From: CAVUAN01 sp963739435
Lineage (GTDB): Bacteria; Acidobacteriota; Thermoanaerobaculia; UBA5066; Gp7-AA6
Length of the DNA: 64,000 nucleotides
Direction: 5' to 3'
Assembly: GCA_963739435.1 (NCBI GenBank)
Contig: CAVUAN010000005.1
Location: 186,001 to 250,000 of the forward strand
Shown here: positions 43,324 to 53,150 of the stretch, piece after piece
How the letters are laid out: every line of letters starts with the position of its first letter
Position numbering within the stretch: the stretch's first letter is position 1
Notes under the pieces: generated by a model
What the model saw: the letters and a program-made list of their open reading frames with translations, nothing else
Told to the model about the DNA's origin: nothing
Database searches by the model: none
Program-made: the position numbers and the translations under genes

Positions 43324-44640
43324 TTACTTCCTGTCGTTGCGGTAGACCTTCCCGCCCTTCATGACGAAGAAGACCTTCTCGGTTGTCTTGATGTCTTTGA
43401 GCGGGTCGCCCGGGACAGCCGCGATGTCGGCTTCTTTGCCCTTCTCGATCGTCCCGATCTGAGAGGAGAGGCCGAGCAGGTCTGCTGCCGACGGGATCGT
43501 CCGGAGCGACGCGGCTGGCGACAAGCCGAGGCTCGTCATCAGGGCGAACTCCTGCGCCTGGATGCCGTACTGGAGGGCGGCGTCCGTTCCGAAGGCGATC
43601 TTGACGCCGGCTTTCTGGGCCCGCCGGAACATGTCGGCGCGCACCGAGACGGCCGCCCTGGCCTTCGCTGCGATCGCCGGAGGAAAGGTCGCCGTGGGCC
43701 GGGTGACCCACTCGCCGATGAGCAGGGTCGGCACCAGGTAAGTCCCCTTCGCCTTCATCAGGTTTAGCGTGTCGTCGGTCATGAACGAGCCATGCTCGAT
43801 CGAGTCGATGCCCGCCTTGACGGCGGAGCGCGCGGCGGCATCCCCGTGCGCGTGCGCCATGGCTTTCTTGCCCAGTCGGTGGGCCTCGTCCACGGCCGCG
43901 GCGATCTCCTCGTCGGTCATCTGCGGAGCTTGCACGTCGTCGCCGAGCGAGAGCACTCCCCCCGACACGCACATCTTGATGACGTCGGCGCCGTACTTGA
44001 CCTGGAACCGAACCGCCTGGCGCGCCTGGTCGGCGCCTGCCAGCTTGCCTTTCTCGGGACCGAAATCGGGCCCAAACGTGTCGGGCGGGAAGCCCGTGCG
44101 GTCGCAATGGCCGCCGATCGCTCCCAGGGCGTAACGCGATACGAGAAGGCGCGGGCCCGGAACGATGCCCTTATTGATCGCGTTCCTCAAGCCCACGTCG
44201 ATGTCGTCATAGGCGCCCGCGTTGCGAACAGTCGTGAAGCCCGCTTCCAGCATCTTTCGAGCGTTGACGGAGGCGATCATGCTCTGCTCCGCCACCGTGC
44301 GCCGCAGGTCTTCGAAGAAGTTCAGCAGGTAGTTGTCGCCCGTGTCGAAGGTGATGTGCTGGTGCGCGTCGATGAAGCCGGGCAACAGTGTCGCGTCGCC
44401 GAGGTCCATGACCGTAGCTCCAGCCGGGACCGCCAGCCCCGATCCCGCCTCGCGGATCTTCGAGCCCTCGACGATCACGACCGCGTTCAGAATCTCGGTG
44501 TCGGACCGGCCGTCGAACATCCGGGATGCTTTGATCGCCGTCACCGGAGGAGACGCCGCAGTCGCAGGAGCCGACTGGCCCTGGCCGAGGAGGATGGAGC
44601 CGGCCGCGAGAAGCCCGAGTGCGAGGACCGTCTTCTTCAT
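43324..44640 (-). CDS. Secreted metal-dependent amidohydrolase (imidazolonepropionase/prolidase-like)
   Basis: 438 residues from ATG 44640 with AAGGAAGAG just upstream. Signal peptide (VLALGLLAAGSILLG), then a small beta domain and a TIM barrel. Metal ligands: HQH in FIDAHQHITFDTG, the candidate carbamylated Lys in GADVIKMCVSGG, His in AMAHAHGD and SIEHGSF, and Asp in IAFGTDAAL. The C-terminal TIGTIEKGKEADIAAVPGDP is the usual amidohydrolase tail. Relatives hydrolyse amides or dipeptides (for example Xaa-Pro) in the periplasm. It sits 13 bp downstream of an APC permease, which may import the released amino acid. Confidence 0.93.
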   Translation of the reverse strand: MKKTVLALGLLAAGSILLGQGQSAPATAASPPVTAIKASRMFDGRSDTEILNAVVIVEGSKIREAGSGLAVPAGATVMDLGDATLLPGFIDAHQHITFDTGDNYLLNFFEDLRRTVAEQSMIASVNARKMLEAGFTTVRNAGAYDDIDVGLRNAINKGIVPGPRLLVSRYALGAIGGHCDRTGFPPDTFGPDFGPEKGKLAGADQARQAVRFQVKYGADVIKMCVSGGVLSLGDDVQAPQMTDEEIAAAVDEAHRLGKKAMAHAHGDAAARSAVKAGIDSIEHGSFMTDDTLNLMKAKGTYLVPTLLIGEWVTRPTATFPPAIAAKARAAVSVRADMFRRAQKAGVKIAFGTDAALQYGIQAQEFALMTSLGLSPAASLRTIPSAADLLGLSSQIGTIEKGKEADIAAVPGDPLKDIKTTEKVFFVMKGGKVYRNDRK

Positions 44641-44653
44641 CTCTTCCTTCCCT

Positions 44654-46006
44654 TCAAGGTTGTTGGCCTGCCGCCCGAACGGCCGCTTGCCCGCGAGACA
44701 GATAGATGACCGCGCCGATTGCAAGCGCAATGCCGCCGGCGATCCAGTGCTTGGCTTCGGCCGCCGAGAGAAAGAGGACACAAATGGCCAGCGCGATGAC
44801 CGGAATCGTGTCGCCTCCCGGCAGGCGCAGGGCCCGCTCGCTCGAGGGCATCCGCCGTCGCAAGACGGGCACCGCCAGGCAGGTTCCGATGTACGTGGCC
44901 AGGCGAGCCACGGTCGAGATGACGGCGAGCTCCTCGGCCAGGCCGAACGTTCCCTTCCAGACGGTCCGCAGGAGGGCGTCGACGCCGATCAAGCCAAGAG
45001 CCACGCCCGTCTGGGTCAGCAGGGCCACGTAAGGCGTCCGGTACACGGGGTGGATCTTCGCGAAGACGGAGGGAAGGCGCCCGCTTTCAGCCAGCGCGTA
45101 CAGATAGCGGGGGCCCGAGAGGACCGTGTTGTTGTTCGTGCCGAGCACCGACAGGACGGCGCCGAGCGTCAAGAGAAAGCCGCCGAAGGGGCCCATCAGC
45201 AGACGCCCTGCGTCCGCGAGCGGCGTTGGTGATTGCCCGAGGTTCGGGATCGTGCCGATCGCAACGAGCTGGACGAGAGTGTAGATCGCCGTCACGATCA
45301 GGATCTGGACGACGAGAGCGAAGGGAACGTCCCGGCGCGGGTTCTTGAACTCCCCCGCCGGCGCGGCCGTGTTCTCGAAGCCCGAATAGGCGAACAGGAC
45401 CAGAAGCGCCGCCTTCATGAAGTTGCCGCTCTCGGGCTTGGGCACCGGGAAGATGCGGTGCCAGTCCACCGAAAAGACGCCGACCAGCACGAGGATCGCG
45501 AGAGGCAGGACCTTGCCGATCGCCAGGATCACGGCCGTGCGCGCGCCCGACTTGATGCCGACGAGGTTGATCCAGGTCAGGCCCAGAACGGGCAGCACGA
45601 TCGTGGCGACCTGGCCCCAGCCGTGGTTGGCTCCGTCCCAGAGGTAGCCCACTGCGCGGGCAAAAAAGACCGAGAGCCCCGAGATCGAGGCCACGCGCGC
45701 GATCCAGGTCATCCACCCGACCTCGAAGCCCGCGAACTCGCCGAAGGCGGCGCGCGTGTACACGATGGCGCCGCCCGGGGTGTCGAAAAGGCTCCCCGCC
45801 TCGGCGAAGCACAGCACGAGCAGGAGCACCGCGACTCCCGCCGCCAGAATCGCCCAGACGCTCGCCGGACCCAGCAGCATCGCCGCTGCAACCGGCAGGA
45901 TCAGGTAGACGCCGCTGCCGATGACGTCGTTGACGGACAGGGCGACGATCTCCCAGCGGGAGACGGCGCGCAGGAAGCCGGCTTTTTCGGGCGTTCTCGA
46001 GCTCAA
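44654..46006 (-). CDS. APC-family amino acid permease
   Basis: 450 residues with about 12 TM helices. The start region SVNDVIGSGVYLILPVAAA corresponds to the APC GxG substrate loop of TM1. FAEAGSLFDTPGGAIVYTRAAFGEFAGF (TM2-3) and FAYSGFENTAAPAGEFKNPRRDVPFAL (TM6-7 loop) are typical of the family. It would import an amino acid with a cation; specificity is not readable. Gene order suggests coupling with the downstream amidohydrolase. Confidence 0.92.
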   Translation of the reverse strand: MSSRTPEKAGFLRAVSRWEIVALSVNDVIGSGVYLILPVAAAMLLGPASVWAILAAGVAVLLLVLCFAEAGSLFDTPGGAIVYTRAAFGEFAGFEVGWMTWIARVASISGLSVFFARAVGYLWDGANHGWGQVATIVLPVLGLTWINLVGIKSGARTAVILAIGKVLPLAILVLVGVFSVDWHRIFPVPKPESGNFMKAALLVLFAYSGFENTAAPAGEFKNPRRDVPFALVVQILIVTAIYTLVQLVAIGTIPNLGQSPTPLADAGRLLMGPFGGFLLTLGAVLSVLGTNNNTVLSGPRYLYALAESGRLPSVFAKIHPVYRTPYVALLTQTGVALGLIGVDALLRTVWKGTFGLAEELAVISTVARLATYIGTCLAVPVLRRRMPSSERALRLPGGDTIPVIALAICVLFLSAAEAKHWIAGGIALAIGAVIYLSRGQAAVRAAGQQP

Positions 46007-46039
46007 GTGCGCGCCATCATAGCGGACGGCTTTCCCGGT

Positions 46040-47968
46040 TCAATGCTGCGGATCGAGGGCGATCTCCCTCGGGCTCACGAGTGCTGTCAGCTGTTTGACG
46101 TCGAAGAACTCGAGCAGGCCAAAACAGAATAGCTCCGGCGTTTCGACCGCGCTCCAGTCGCGCTCGATCGGCTCTCGAAGCGTGCGCATCGCCCCCGAGA
46201 GCTCGACGCCGAGGATGGCGTCAAATTCCAGGGCGGCCGCAACCAGCGCGACCAGGCTCGTCCGAGGCCCGTAGGCGGCGACGGAGACCGGCCCATACTT
46301 CTGCTTCAGCCAACGCGCCACGCTCGCCGCCTGGCCAGCCTCGATTCCCAGCGGCCGCTCCCCCAGGGCTGAGACCAGAAGGGCGTAGAGAAAGTCGCGC
46401 GACTCGATGCGGCTCTCGCCGAAGGAGTACGGGTCGATCGCCACGACCCGCTGCCTGCGCTGCAGAAGGGACTGGATCTGGCTCGCCAGCGCCGACCTGC
46501 CCGCATCGCCGAAGACCAGCGTCGTGCCGGCGGGGTCCACGGGAGCGAACTCGACGGAGGGCACGTTCCAGACGCCATCGAGAGAAAGCCGCGAGGCCGT
46601 GATCCGCAGTTCGCCCTCCTCCTGGGACGTCACCTCCTGCGCTCGAACGGTGTAGTCGGGCCAGCGCACCAGGTCGCGGAGCTTTCTGCGATACCGGCTC
46701 TGCCAGGACCGCAGCGCCGAAGGGGCGACGGGCACGCCGCCCTCGCGGGGAAGATTCTCGGCGAGCCGGACAGCCAGCGTGTGGAAGTCCTCATTCCGGC
46801 CGGGAACCGGCACGCGCAGTTCGGCCGCGTTCCGGACGTCCGTGGCAGATGGAGTCTCCTCGGTGGAGAAACCTCCTTTGCCCGCAAAGAAGACGTCGGC
46901 CAGAAAGCCGTAGAGGGCCCGCCGATTGTCCGGACCGTAATTGTGTCCCTCCTCGAAGCCGACATGACTCCGGAGACGCCCGGCACCGTACACGTCGAAG
47001 AAAGGCCGGGCCGCCTCGAGCAGGGGCGGCAATGCATAGTCCGCGCGGAAGCAGCAATTGTCGCGCGCGTTGTAGACCAACAGCGTGGGTCGCGGCGCGA
47101 GCAGGGCGGTCAGGTGCGTGTAGTCCGCATACAGGCCGAGGTCGACCGGCGTCTGCTCCGAATCGCCGAGGTCCATCTCGGGGAACTGCGTGCGGGTGAG
47201 GAAGCTCGAGTAGCCCGCGACCGGCACGGCTGCGGAAACCCGAAGATCCATCGAGCTGAGCAGAAGGGCCTGCCAGCCGCCGCCCGAAAAGCCGGTCACC
47301 GCGACGCGGGAGGCATCGGCATGCGGGTGCTCGAGCGCGATATCCAGAAGCCTCGTCTGCGCCAGGTAGAAGAGCGCCAGGCCGCTCGATCCCGTCAGGT
47401 CGATCTGGTTGAGCCGGTAGTGATCGAAGCCCGGGCCAGACATCTGCCCCCTGCCGAACCATTCCGGGTTGAAGGCGAGCACGCCGTTGCGGGCCAGATG
47501 CGCGCAGCGCTCCTGGACGTACGAGCTGGCCATGCCTTCCTCTTCGTGCCCGTTCAAATTCAACACGACCGGGACGCGGCCGTGGAGGACAGCGGGCTCG
47601 TACAGCAGGCCGGGCATCCACATCCCGGGAACCACCTCGTAGCGGAACTTTCGAATTCGGTAACCGTTGCCCCGGATCGTCTCCAGCCACTCGGGCCGCG
47701 TGGGGATGTTGCGCCACGCTGCCGCTTTCCCGCGAAAGATCACGTGGCGCAAGATCAGTTCCCGCAACACCCGAGCCTGCTTTTCCCACTGCGCTCGTCC
47801 CGCGAGCTCCGGCATCGGTTTCACGCGCGAGGCCAGGTGCGCCTGCGCTTCCGCCGTCGTTTGACGAGAAGCCAGCACCGGCGAAGAAAGATGCTTCGTC
47901 AGCAGCTCGATCTCATCGGCTGAGACGGCAGAAGCTAGCAGCACGATGCCGATCGCTCGGAGCGCCAT
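46040..47968 (-). CDS. Alpha/beta-hydrolase (acetyl xylan esterase/dienelactone-hydrolase-like), secreted
   Basis: 642 residues. Signal peptide (AIGIVLLASAVSADE), helical cap, then a hydrolase core: VPVVLNLNGHEEEG (oxyanion region), the nucleophile elbow VAVTGFSGGGWQ (Ser), PRPTLLVYNARDNCC (Asp) and EEGHNYGPDNR (His). A second C-terminal segment (~440-642) has another hydrolase-like strand order but no clear triad, so it may be a duplicated, inactive domain. It probably deacylates a sugar polymer or small ester outside the cytoplasm. It follows the cupredoxin-like gene by 27 bp. Confidence 0.85.
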   Translation of the reverse strand: MALRAIGIVLLASAVSADEIELLTKHLSSPVLASRQTTAEAQAHLASRVKPMPELAGRAQWEKQARVLRELILRHVIFRGKAAAWRNIPTRPEWLETIRGNGYRIRKFRYEVVPGMWMPGLLYEPAVLHGRVPVVLNLNGHEEEGMASSYVQERCAHLARNGVLAFNPEWFGRGQMSGPGFDHYRLNQIDLTGSSGLALFYLAQTRLLDIALEHPHADASRVAVTGFSGGGWQALLLSSMDLRVSAAVPVAGYSSFLTRTQFPEMDLGDSEQTPVDLGLYADYTHLTALLAPRPTLLVYNARDNCCFRADYALPPLLEAARPFFDVYGAGRLRSHVGFEEGHNYGPDNRRALYGFLADVFFAGKGGFSTEETPSATDVRNAAELRVPVPGRNEDFHTLAVRLAENLPREGGVPVAPSALRSWQSRYRRKLRDLVRWPDYTVRAQEVTSQEEGELRITASRLSLDGVWNVPSVEFAPVDPAGTTLVFGDAGRSALASQIQSLLQRRQRVVAIDPYSFGESRIESRDFLYALLVSALGERPLGIEAGQAASVARWLKQKYGPVSVAAYGPRTSLVALVAAALEFDAILGVELSGAMRTLREPIERDWSAVETPELFCFGLLEFFDVKQLTALVSPREIALDPQH

Positions 47969-47995
47969 GCGGCGCCACTCTACGCCGAGGCGCCG

Positions 47996-48661
47996 CTACG
48001 GCGTGACGAGGATCGAGCCGAGCATTCCCTCGTGCCGTACCACGGGTCCGCAGCCGTTTTCCTGGCACGAGAAGCCGAGGACCGTCGTCGTCGTGACGGA
48101 GGGCGCCGTGAAGGTCAGCACGACATCCGGAGCGCCGTACGCCAGCGGCGCGCCCGAAATGTACCCGAAGACCCCGCTGAAATAGTGCGGGAGGTACGCC
48201 TCGTCATAGATGTCGCCATTGAAGATGCGGAGCTGATAGGTCTGTCCGCCCTTTAACGTGATCGTGGACGCCGGGTTTCCCGGCGTCGTTCCCGGGCCCT
48301 GGATCCATTGCCAGGCCCACCGCACGGCGCGCAGGCGGATCACGGTCGCGGGGCCGGGTGTGGGCGTGGGTGTCGGCAGCGGGGTCGCCGTCGGCGGAGG
48401 AGGAGTCGGCGTCGCCGCGGGGGGTCCCGCGGTGGGCGTGGCCGTCGGGGCCGCCCCCGGCGTCGTCTTGGCCACGGTCCGGTGAGACCTCGTGACGGGC
48501 AGGACCGCTATCCGGTTTGCGTCCGGGGCTTCTCCGGCCTCAGCGCTCGCGTCGCGGGCGGCGGGCGCCGTGGGAAGGACGCCGTCGCTGCAGGCTGTGA
48601 AGAAGGCCGCACCCACGGCGACGCAAGCCGCCCCGCCGATCAACCTCCCGAGAGAGCTCAT
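47996..48661 (-). CDS. Cupredoxin-like lipoprotein
   Basis: 221 residues. Lipobox AAFFTAC with Cys near residue 24 predicts lipid anchoring. A long Pro/Thr-rich linker (about residues 70-105) separates it from a beta-sandwich with LRAVRWAWQWIQG, TYQLRIFNGDIYDEAYLPHYF and FSCQENGCGPVVRHEGML. The order His ... Cys ... His ... Met matches a type 1 copper site, and the RWAWQW strand recalls cytochrome c oxidase subunit 2. It probably carries electrons in the periplasm. The DUF1501/DUF1800 pair lies just upstream. Confidence 0.78.
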   Translation of the reverse strand: MSSLGRLIGGAACVAVGAAFFTACSDGVLPTAPAARDASAEAGEAPDANRIAVLPVTRSHRTVAKTTPGAAPTATPTAGPPAATPTPPPPTATPLPTPTPTPGPATVIRLRAVRWAWQWIQGPGTTPGNPASTITLKGGQTYQLRIFNGDIYDEAYLPHYFSGVFGYISGAPLAYGAPDVVLTFTAPSVTTTTVLGFSCQENGCGPVVRHEGMLGSILVTP

Positions 48662-48675
48662 CCGAACGAAGCCGT

Positions 48676-50118
48676 CTAGACGAACCCCAGGTTTGTCACC
48701 GGGAAGTTCGACAGGTTTGGAAATACGTTGGGCATATCTGTCGGCTGCAGGCCGAACCAGGACCCGATCGTTGCGGCATACTGGTCCGCAGCGGCGGTCG
48801 GCACGAAGCGGCCGCGGGTGTCCGCGTCGTTCGGCCCGCCGAGTTGCAGCGCCGGAAAAACCGTTCCGTTTGGTCCCGGGACGCCATAGAACTGGCCTCC
48901 ATGCACCGCGTCGCCCATCACGAAGGCGTGAGTTCCCCAGCCGTGGTCGGTGCCGACCGTGCCCGCTCCTGAACCCGAAGGCTCGAGCGTCCGGCCGAAG
49001 TCGGAAAGGGTGAAGGTCGTCACGCTCGAAGCGATGCCGAGCTCGACGGTGGCGTCATAGAACGCCTTCATCGCGGCGGAGAGCTGGGAGTAGAGGCTCG
49101 TGTGCGCGCCGAGCTGGTTCTGGTGCGTGTCGAAGCCGCCGATCGACGCAAAGAAGATCTGCCGCTGGAGTTGGAGCGCCGGGGAGCTCTGGTTCAGTTT
49201 CATGACCTTGGCAATCTGCCGGAGCTGCTGGCCGATCCCGGAGCCCGGGAACACCGTCGCAAGGACCGGGTCGGCGGTGATCGAGTTCATGATGTCGAGC
49301 GCCTCCTGCGTGCCGTCGCTCGCTGCCGCCATGAGCGTCGCGGAGCGGTCAATCTGCCGGAGGAGGTCCATGGCGCTCCGCTTCGCAGCCGACTCGGGTG
49401 TCGCGTTGAACCCGGAAAGCACAAGGACCTGGTTGAGCGCAACGCCCGAGGAAAGAACGAGCGGGCGCGTGGAGAGACCCTGTCCAAAGACCGTCGAGCC
49501 TGAGACCGAGGTCACCACCGGGAAGCCCGAGCCTCCGTTCAGCGAAAGGACCGCATCGGCTGTGCGCCCTCCCCATCCGTTCTGGAGCCGAACATCCGCT
49601 CGGCCGCTCTGCCAGATCTCGACCTGGTCGGAGTGAGAGAAGAGCTGGTAGGGGCGGCGGGCGGTGCCGTTTTGGTACGTCGTGCGGGTGGTCGGCTCGA
49701 CCAGCGGCCCGACGTTGGCAACGACACCGACCTTTGCCTGGTTGAAGAGTGTGGCGAGCTCGGGCATCGAGGGGTGCAGGCCGAAATTGCCGATCGTCAA
49801 CGGGTTCAACGGGAGGACGCTGCCCAGCGGGATCGCGAGCCCCGAGGAGGTCCGAGCCGCCGAGTACTCGTTGTACGAAAAGCCCGTGGAGGACGTCGTC
49901 GTGTCGATCGGGATGATCATGTTGCTCGCGTCGTTGCCTCCGGAGAGAAAGATGCACACGAGCGCCTTGTAGCCGGCCGTGGCCGACTCGCGGGCCGCCG
50001 CTTGCTGGGCGTACAGGTTCATCAGGCCGAGTTTTTGGAAGCCCGCCGAAAGGGCGGCGGCGCCGAGGCTGGCGCAGCCGGTTCGCCGAAGGAAGTCGCG
50101 TCGGGACTGTTTGCTCAT
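48676..50118 (-). CDS. DUF1501 family protein with Tat signal
   Basis: 480 residues. The N terminus MSKQSRRDFLRRTGCASLG is a twin-arginine signal, so export of a folded protein is expected. ALVCIFLSGGNDASNMIIP begins the DUF1501 fold (sulfatase/alkaline-phosphatase-like). Later features are GLHPSMPELATLFNQ, SHSDQVEIWQSG, GGFDTHQNQLGAH and VTTFTLSDFGRTLEPSG ... GTDHGWGTHAFVMG. The metal-binding set is incomplete compared with phosphatases, and function is unknown. Pairing with DUF1800 (3-bp gap) is conserved across several phyla. Confidence 0.92.
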   Translation of the reverse strand: MSKQSRRDFLRRTGCASLGAAALSAGFQKLGLMNLYAQQAAARESATAGYKALVCIFLSGGNDASNMIIPIDTTTSSTGFSYNEYSAARTSSGLAIPLGSVLPLNPLTIGNFGLHPSMPELATLFNQAKVGVVANVGPLVEPTTRTTYQNGTARRPYQLFSHSDQVEIWQSGRADVRLQNGWGGRTADAVLSLNGGSGFPVVTSVSGSTVFGQGLSTRPLVLSSGVALNQVLVLSGFNATPESAAKRSAMDLLRQIDRSATLMAAASDGTQEALDIMNSITADPVLATVFPGSGIGQQLRQIAKVMKLNQSSPALQLQRQIFFASIGGFDTHQNQLGAHTSLYSQLSAAMKAFYDATVELGIASSVTTFTLSDFGRTLEPSGSGAGTVGTDHGWGTHAFVMGDAVHGGQFYGVPGPNGTVFPALQLGGPNDADTRGRFVPTAAADQYAATIGSWFGLQPTDMPNVFPNLSNFPVTNLGFV

Positions 50119-50120
50119 GG

Positions 50121-53100
50121 CTATCTCTCCACCTGGTATTGCGACGATGTCGCGAGGAGGTACAGGGCGGTTTGCGCCTTCAGAAGGAGGTTGGAAGCCG
50201 GAATGGCGTTCATCGCCCAGAGGAGTGTCGTCTTCATCTCCGCCGACATGGTGTCGTGCATGAGCAGCCGGTCGAGCTCCTTGACCAGCATGTCCGGGTT
50301 GGCAGCCAGCCCGGTCAACAGCGTGAGATCGATCGACGTGCCGTTCGGGGCGTTTCCCGTCGCGGCGGTCGCCGGGATGTTCGAAAACACCATCGTGTTG
50401 ACGAAGTTCGCTCGCTTCAACGCCGTGGTCGACTGGAAGAGGCCGAATTCCGGGCCCCGGATTGTCGTGCCTGGAGCCTGATAGTCGGCCGGGTAGTAGC
50501 TGAAGACCGTCGGCGGCCGCAGCGCGTCCTGTCCCATGGGGGAAAGCGTCGGTGCCAGGAAGCCGTCCGAGGCCGTTAAGCCGTTGGCCGACCGCACGTT
50601 CATCGCCCGCAGCAGGTGCGTCATGAGAAGCACAGGCTCCTTCAGGTGTCCGAACGCTGGGCTGGCCGGCGTAACCTGCCGCGCCTCGGTATCGAGAAGG
50701 ATGGCCTTGACGACTGTCTTGAGGTCCCCGCGGATCCCCGAGCCGTTGTTGTTGAAGAGCGTCGCGATCCGCTGGACGTAGGCGGGCGACGGGTTGCTCG
50801 TGACCAGGTACTTGATGAGGTGGCGCGAGATGTACGGGGCCGCGCTCTGCGCCGACATGATGTTGTCCAGCGCGTCGTTCAAGTCCTTGTCCGGGGTCTG
50901 CCCGCTCGGAAGCGTGAAACCTCCGAGCAGGACTTTCTGTCCGAGGTCGTGGTTGGCCAGCACGGCCACCATCGGGTCGCGGTAGTTCGTGATGCCGGAG
51001 CCGATCGGAGCGGCCAGGCGCCAGCCCGTGAAGACCCGCGCGAACTCGGTCACGGTGAACTGGTCGTAGACGGGAACGATCGTGCCGTTACTGAGAGTCA
51101 CGGGCGTGCCGTCGATGTTCAGAAGGTCGGTCCCCGTCGAGAAGAGCTGGAGGATCTCCCGGGCGTAGTTCTCGTTCGGGCTGTTCTTCGTGCTGGATGA
51201 CGTGTCGAGGTAGACGCCCATGCCCGGGTTCAGCGTCATCTCGTAGAGGAGCTGGCGGTAGTTGCCGAAAGCGTTGCGGTAAATGATGTCGAGATACGGC
51301 TGGTACCAGCTCGGCAACGGCAGGTCCAGGCCGGAGGTCACGACGAGGGAGTGAAGGGCCCACGCCACCCGCTGGCGCAGCTGGTCCGGGCCATAGAGGG
51401 CGTTCAGGAAGAACTGCCGCTGCAGCGGATAGATCGAGTAGTTGTCGCGCTGGCAGTTGCCCGTGCATGCGGCGGCCGGGTTGTCGGTGACCGGCGCAAA
51501 GGGCGGATACCCCGTCGGAGCGGTCAGGAACTGATCGTCGATCCACGCCGACATGCCCATCAAGCGGACCCGCTCGATGTCGGCGTTGGTCGGCCCGAAG
51601 GTGGCCTGCTCGAGGAAGCGGACAATGTCGCTCGTCGGCGGGGTGATCGCAAAGGGCCCGATATTGGCGTAAGCGTCGAAGCCGGACGCCGTGCCGGCGT
51701 TTCGGACCCACACCTGCAGCTGGTAGTTGCCCGCCTCCGCGGGCGCCGGCGTCCAGGTGAAGAGCTTGTTGGTGCTCCAGTTCTGAGCCAGCGACCACGT
51801 TCCCGTCGCCGCGGAGTAACGGTAGAAGGCGTATTGGAGCGGAGCCATCCCGCCCGTGGTGTTCGCCTGCCAGATGATCGTGGTTCCAACCGGCCGGGGC
51901 AGGCCCGGCAGGACCGGGAAGCCGGAGACGGCGAGCGGCTGCAGAGGCCCGATGGTGAAGGGCACTCCCTTGAAGGCGTCGTACGTGTTGCCCGAGCCGG
52001 CGTTACGGACCCAGACTTGAATCTGGTACTGGCCCGCCTGCAACGCTGTCGGAATCCAGGTGAACGTGTTGCTCGTCCCGTAGTTCTGGGGGACGCTCCA
52101 GGTTCCGGCTTGTGCGTCGTAGAGCGCGAAGAGGTATTGCAGCGGTGCGACTCCACCAGTCGCCACGGCCGTCCAGGTCATCGCGACGCCCGCAGGCGAC
52201 GGCGAGACCGGGCTCGACGTGAAGCTCGTGATCGTTGGAGGTGGGCCGCTGATGTCGAATGCGGCCGTGCTCGCGTAGGCATCGTAGAAAGCCGTCGACC
52301 CCGCGTTCAAGACCCAAACCTGGAAGAAGTACTTGCCGATTTCCGAAAGCGAGGGGGTCCAGGTGAAGGTGTTGGACGCCGCGTAATCCCGAACGATCGT
52401 CCAGGCCGAGGTCGCGTAGCTGTAGCGGATGAAGCGGTACTGGAGAGGCGCGATTCCGCCGGTCGCGTTTGCGGTCCAGGTGATCGCGGTGCCATAGAGC
52501 TTGGGGAAGGTCGTGTTGGCCGTCACCGAGGTGATCGTCGGCAAGCTGCTGAGAATGTCGAACGCAGCCGTGGTCTTGTAGGCATCGAAGGTGGCGGTCG
52601 ACCCGGAGTTCAGCACCCAGACCTGCAGCATGTACTTGCCCACCTCGGACTGCGTCGGCGTCCACGTAAAGACGTTGCTATTGCCGTAGGGCTGAACGAC
52701 GGTCCAAGCTGAGGTGGCAAAGCTGTAACGCGCGAAGAGGTACTGGTAGGGCGCAACACCGCCGGTCGCCGTGGCTGTCCAGGTAATGAGCAGACCGGCC
52801 CGGACGGGCAGCGTCGGGACGACCCCGATCGAGATCGTGGGAGCGGCGGTCACAGCCCCCGTTCTTTCGGCGGCCGAGCGCGGGGCGAACGGCTTGTTCC
52901 CGATGTCGTCCTGCGGCTGCGGAATCGGCGCCGGACCAAGCTCCCCGACCGGTCGCTCTGCCGCCTTTTCCAAGTGGATCGGCGCGGGCTGATCGACCGG
53001 AGGCATCACAACCGGGCCCCGCGTCGGCGCCGGCCTCGTCGCAGCCTCGACCTCAACCGCAAATGCTCCTGACAGGAGAATGACGAGTGGCAGCAGGGCC

Positions 53101-53150
53101 AGGCGCCAGCGATCAAACGGGCTGCGCGTCGTGCGATTCTCATTCCTCAT
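50121..53150 (-). CDS. DUF1800 family protein with four N-terminal Ig-like repeats
   Basis: 1009 residues from ATG 53150, preceded by GGGGGA; the longer frame from 53249 adds residues without a signal peptide. A signal peptide (LLPLVILLSGAFAVEVEA) and Pro-rich linker lead to four tandem domains of about 95 residues, each with ITWTATATGGVAPLQY-, WTPxxxExGxY- and LQVWVLNAGS-like strands (about residues 95-495). The DUF1800 core begins IVRFLEQATFGPTNADIERV and includes HSLVVTSGLDLPLP, NENYAREILQLFSTGTD and VFSYYPADYQAPG. Its job is unknown; it is co-transcribed with DUF1501. Confidence 0.92.
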   Translation of the reverse strand: MRNENRTTRSPFDRWRLALLPLVILLSGAFAVEVEAATRPAPTRGPVVMPPVDQPAPIHLEKAAERPVGELGPAPIPQPQDDIGNKPFAPRSAAERTGAVTAAPTISIGVVPTLPVRAGLLITWTATATGGVAPYQYLFARYSFATSAWTVVQPYGNSNVFTWTPTQSEVGKYMLQVWVLNSGSTATFDAYKTTAAFDILSSLPTITSVTANTTFPKLYGTAITWTANATGGIAPLQYRFIRYSYATSAWTIVRDYAASNTFTWTPSLSEIGKYFFQVWVLNAGSTAFYDAYASTAAFDISGPPPTITSFTSSPVSPSPAGVAMTWTAVATGGVAPLQYLFALYDAQAGTWSVPQNYGTSNTFTWIPTALQAGQYQIQVWVRNAGSGNTYDAFKGVPFTIGPLQPLAVSGFPVLPGLPRPVGTTIIWQANTTGGMAPLQYAFYRYSAATGTWSLAQNWSTNKLFTWTPAPAEAGNYQLQVWVRNAGTASGFDAYANIGPFAITPPTSDIVRFLEQATFGPTNADIERVRLMGMSAWIDDQFLTAPTGYPPFAPVTDNPAAACTGNCQRDNYSIYPLQRQFFLNALYGPDQLRQRVAWALHSLVVTSGLDLPLPSWYQPYLDIIYRNAFGNYRQLLYEMTLNPGMGVYLDTSSSTKNSPNENYAREILQLFSTGTDLLNIDGTPVTLSNGTIVPVYDQFTVTEFARVFTGWRLAAPIGSGITNYRDPMVAVLANHDLGQKVLLGGFTLPSGQTPDKDLNDALDNIMSAQSAAPYISRHLIKYLVTSNPSPAYVQRIATLFNNNGSGIRGDLKTVVKAILLDTEARQVTPASPAFGHLKEPVLLMTHLLRAMNVRSANGLTASDGFLAPTLSPMGQDALRPPTVFSYYPADYQAPGTTIRGPEFGLFQSTTALKRANFVNTMVFSNIPATAATGNAPNGTSIDLTLLTGLAANPDMLVKELDRLLMHDTMSAEMKTTLLWAMNAIPASNLLLKAQTALYLLATSSQYQVER

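Noticed and set aside
48340..48460. Low-complexity G/C-rich repeat resembling a minisatellite
   Set aside because: It encodes the Pro/Thr linker of the cupredoxin-like lipoprotein, so the repetition is explained by the protein.
51650..52880. Possible tandem DNA repeat array
   Set aside because: The periodicity (~290 bp) comes from four diverged Ig-like domains in the DUF1800 protein; nucleotide identity is too low for a recent DNA repeat.
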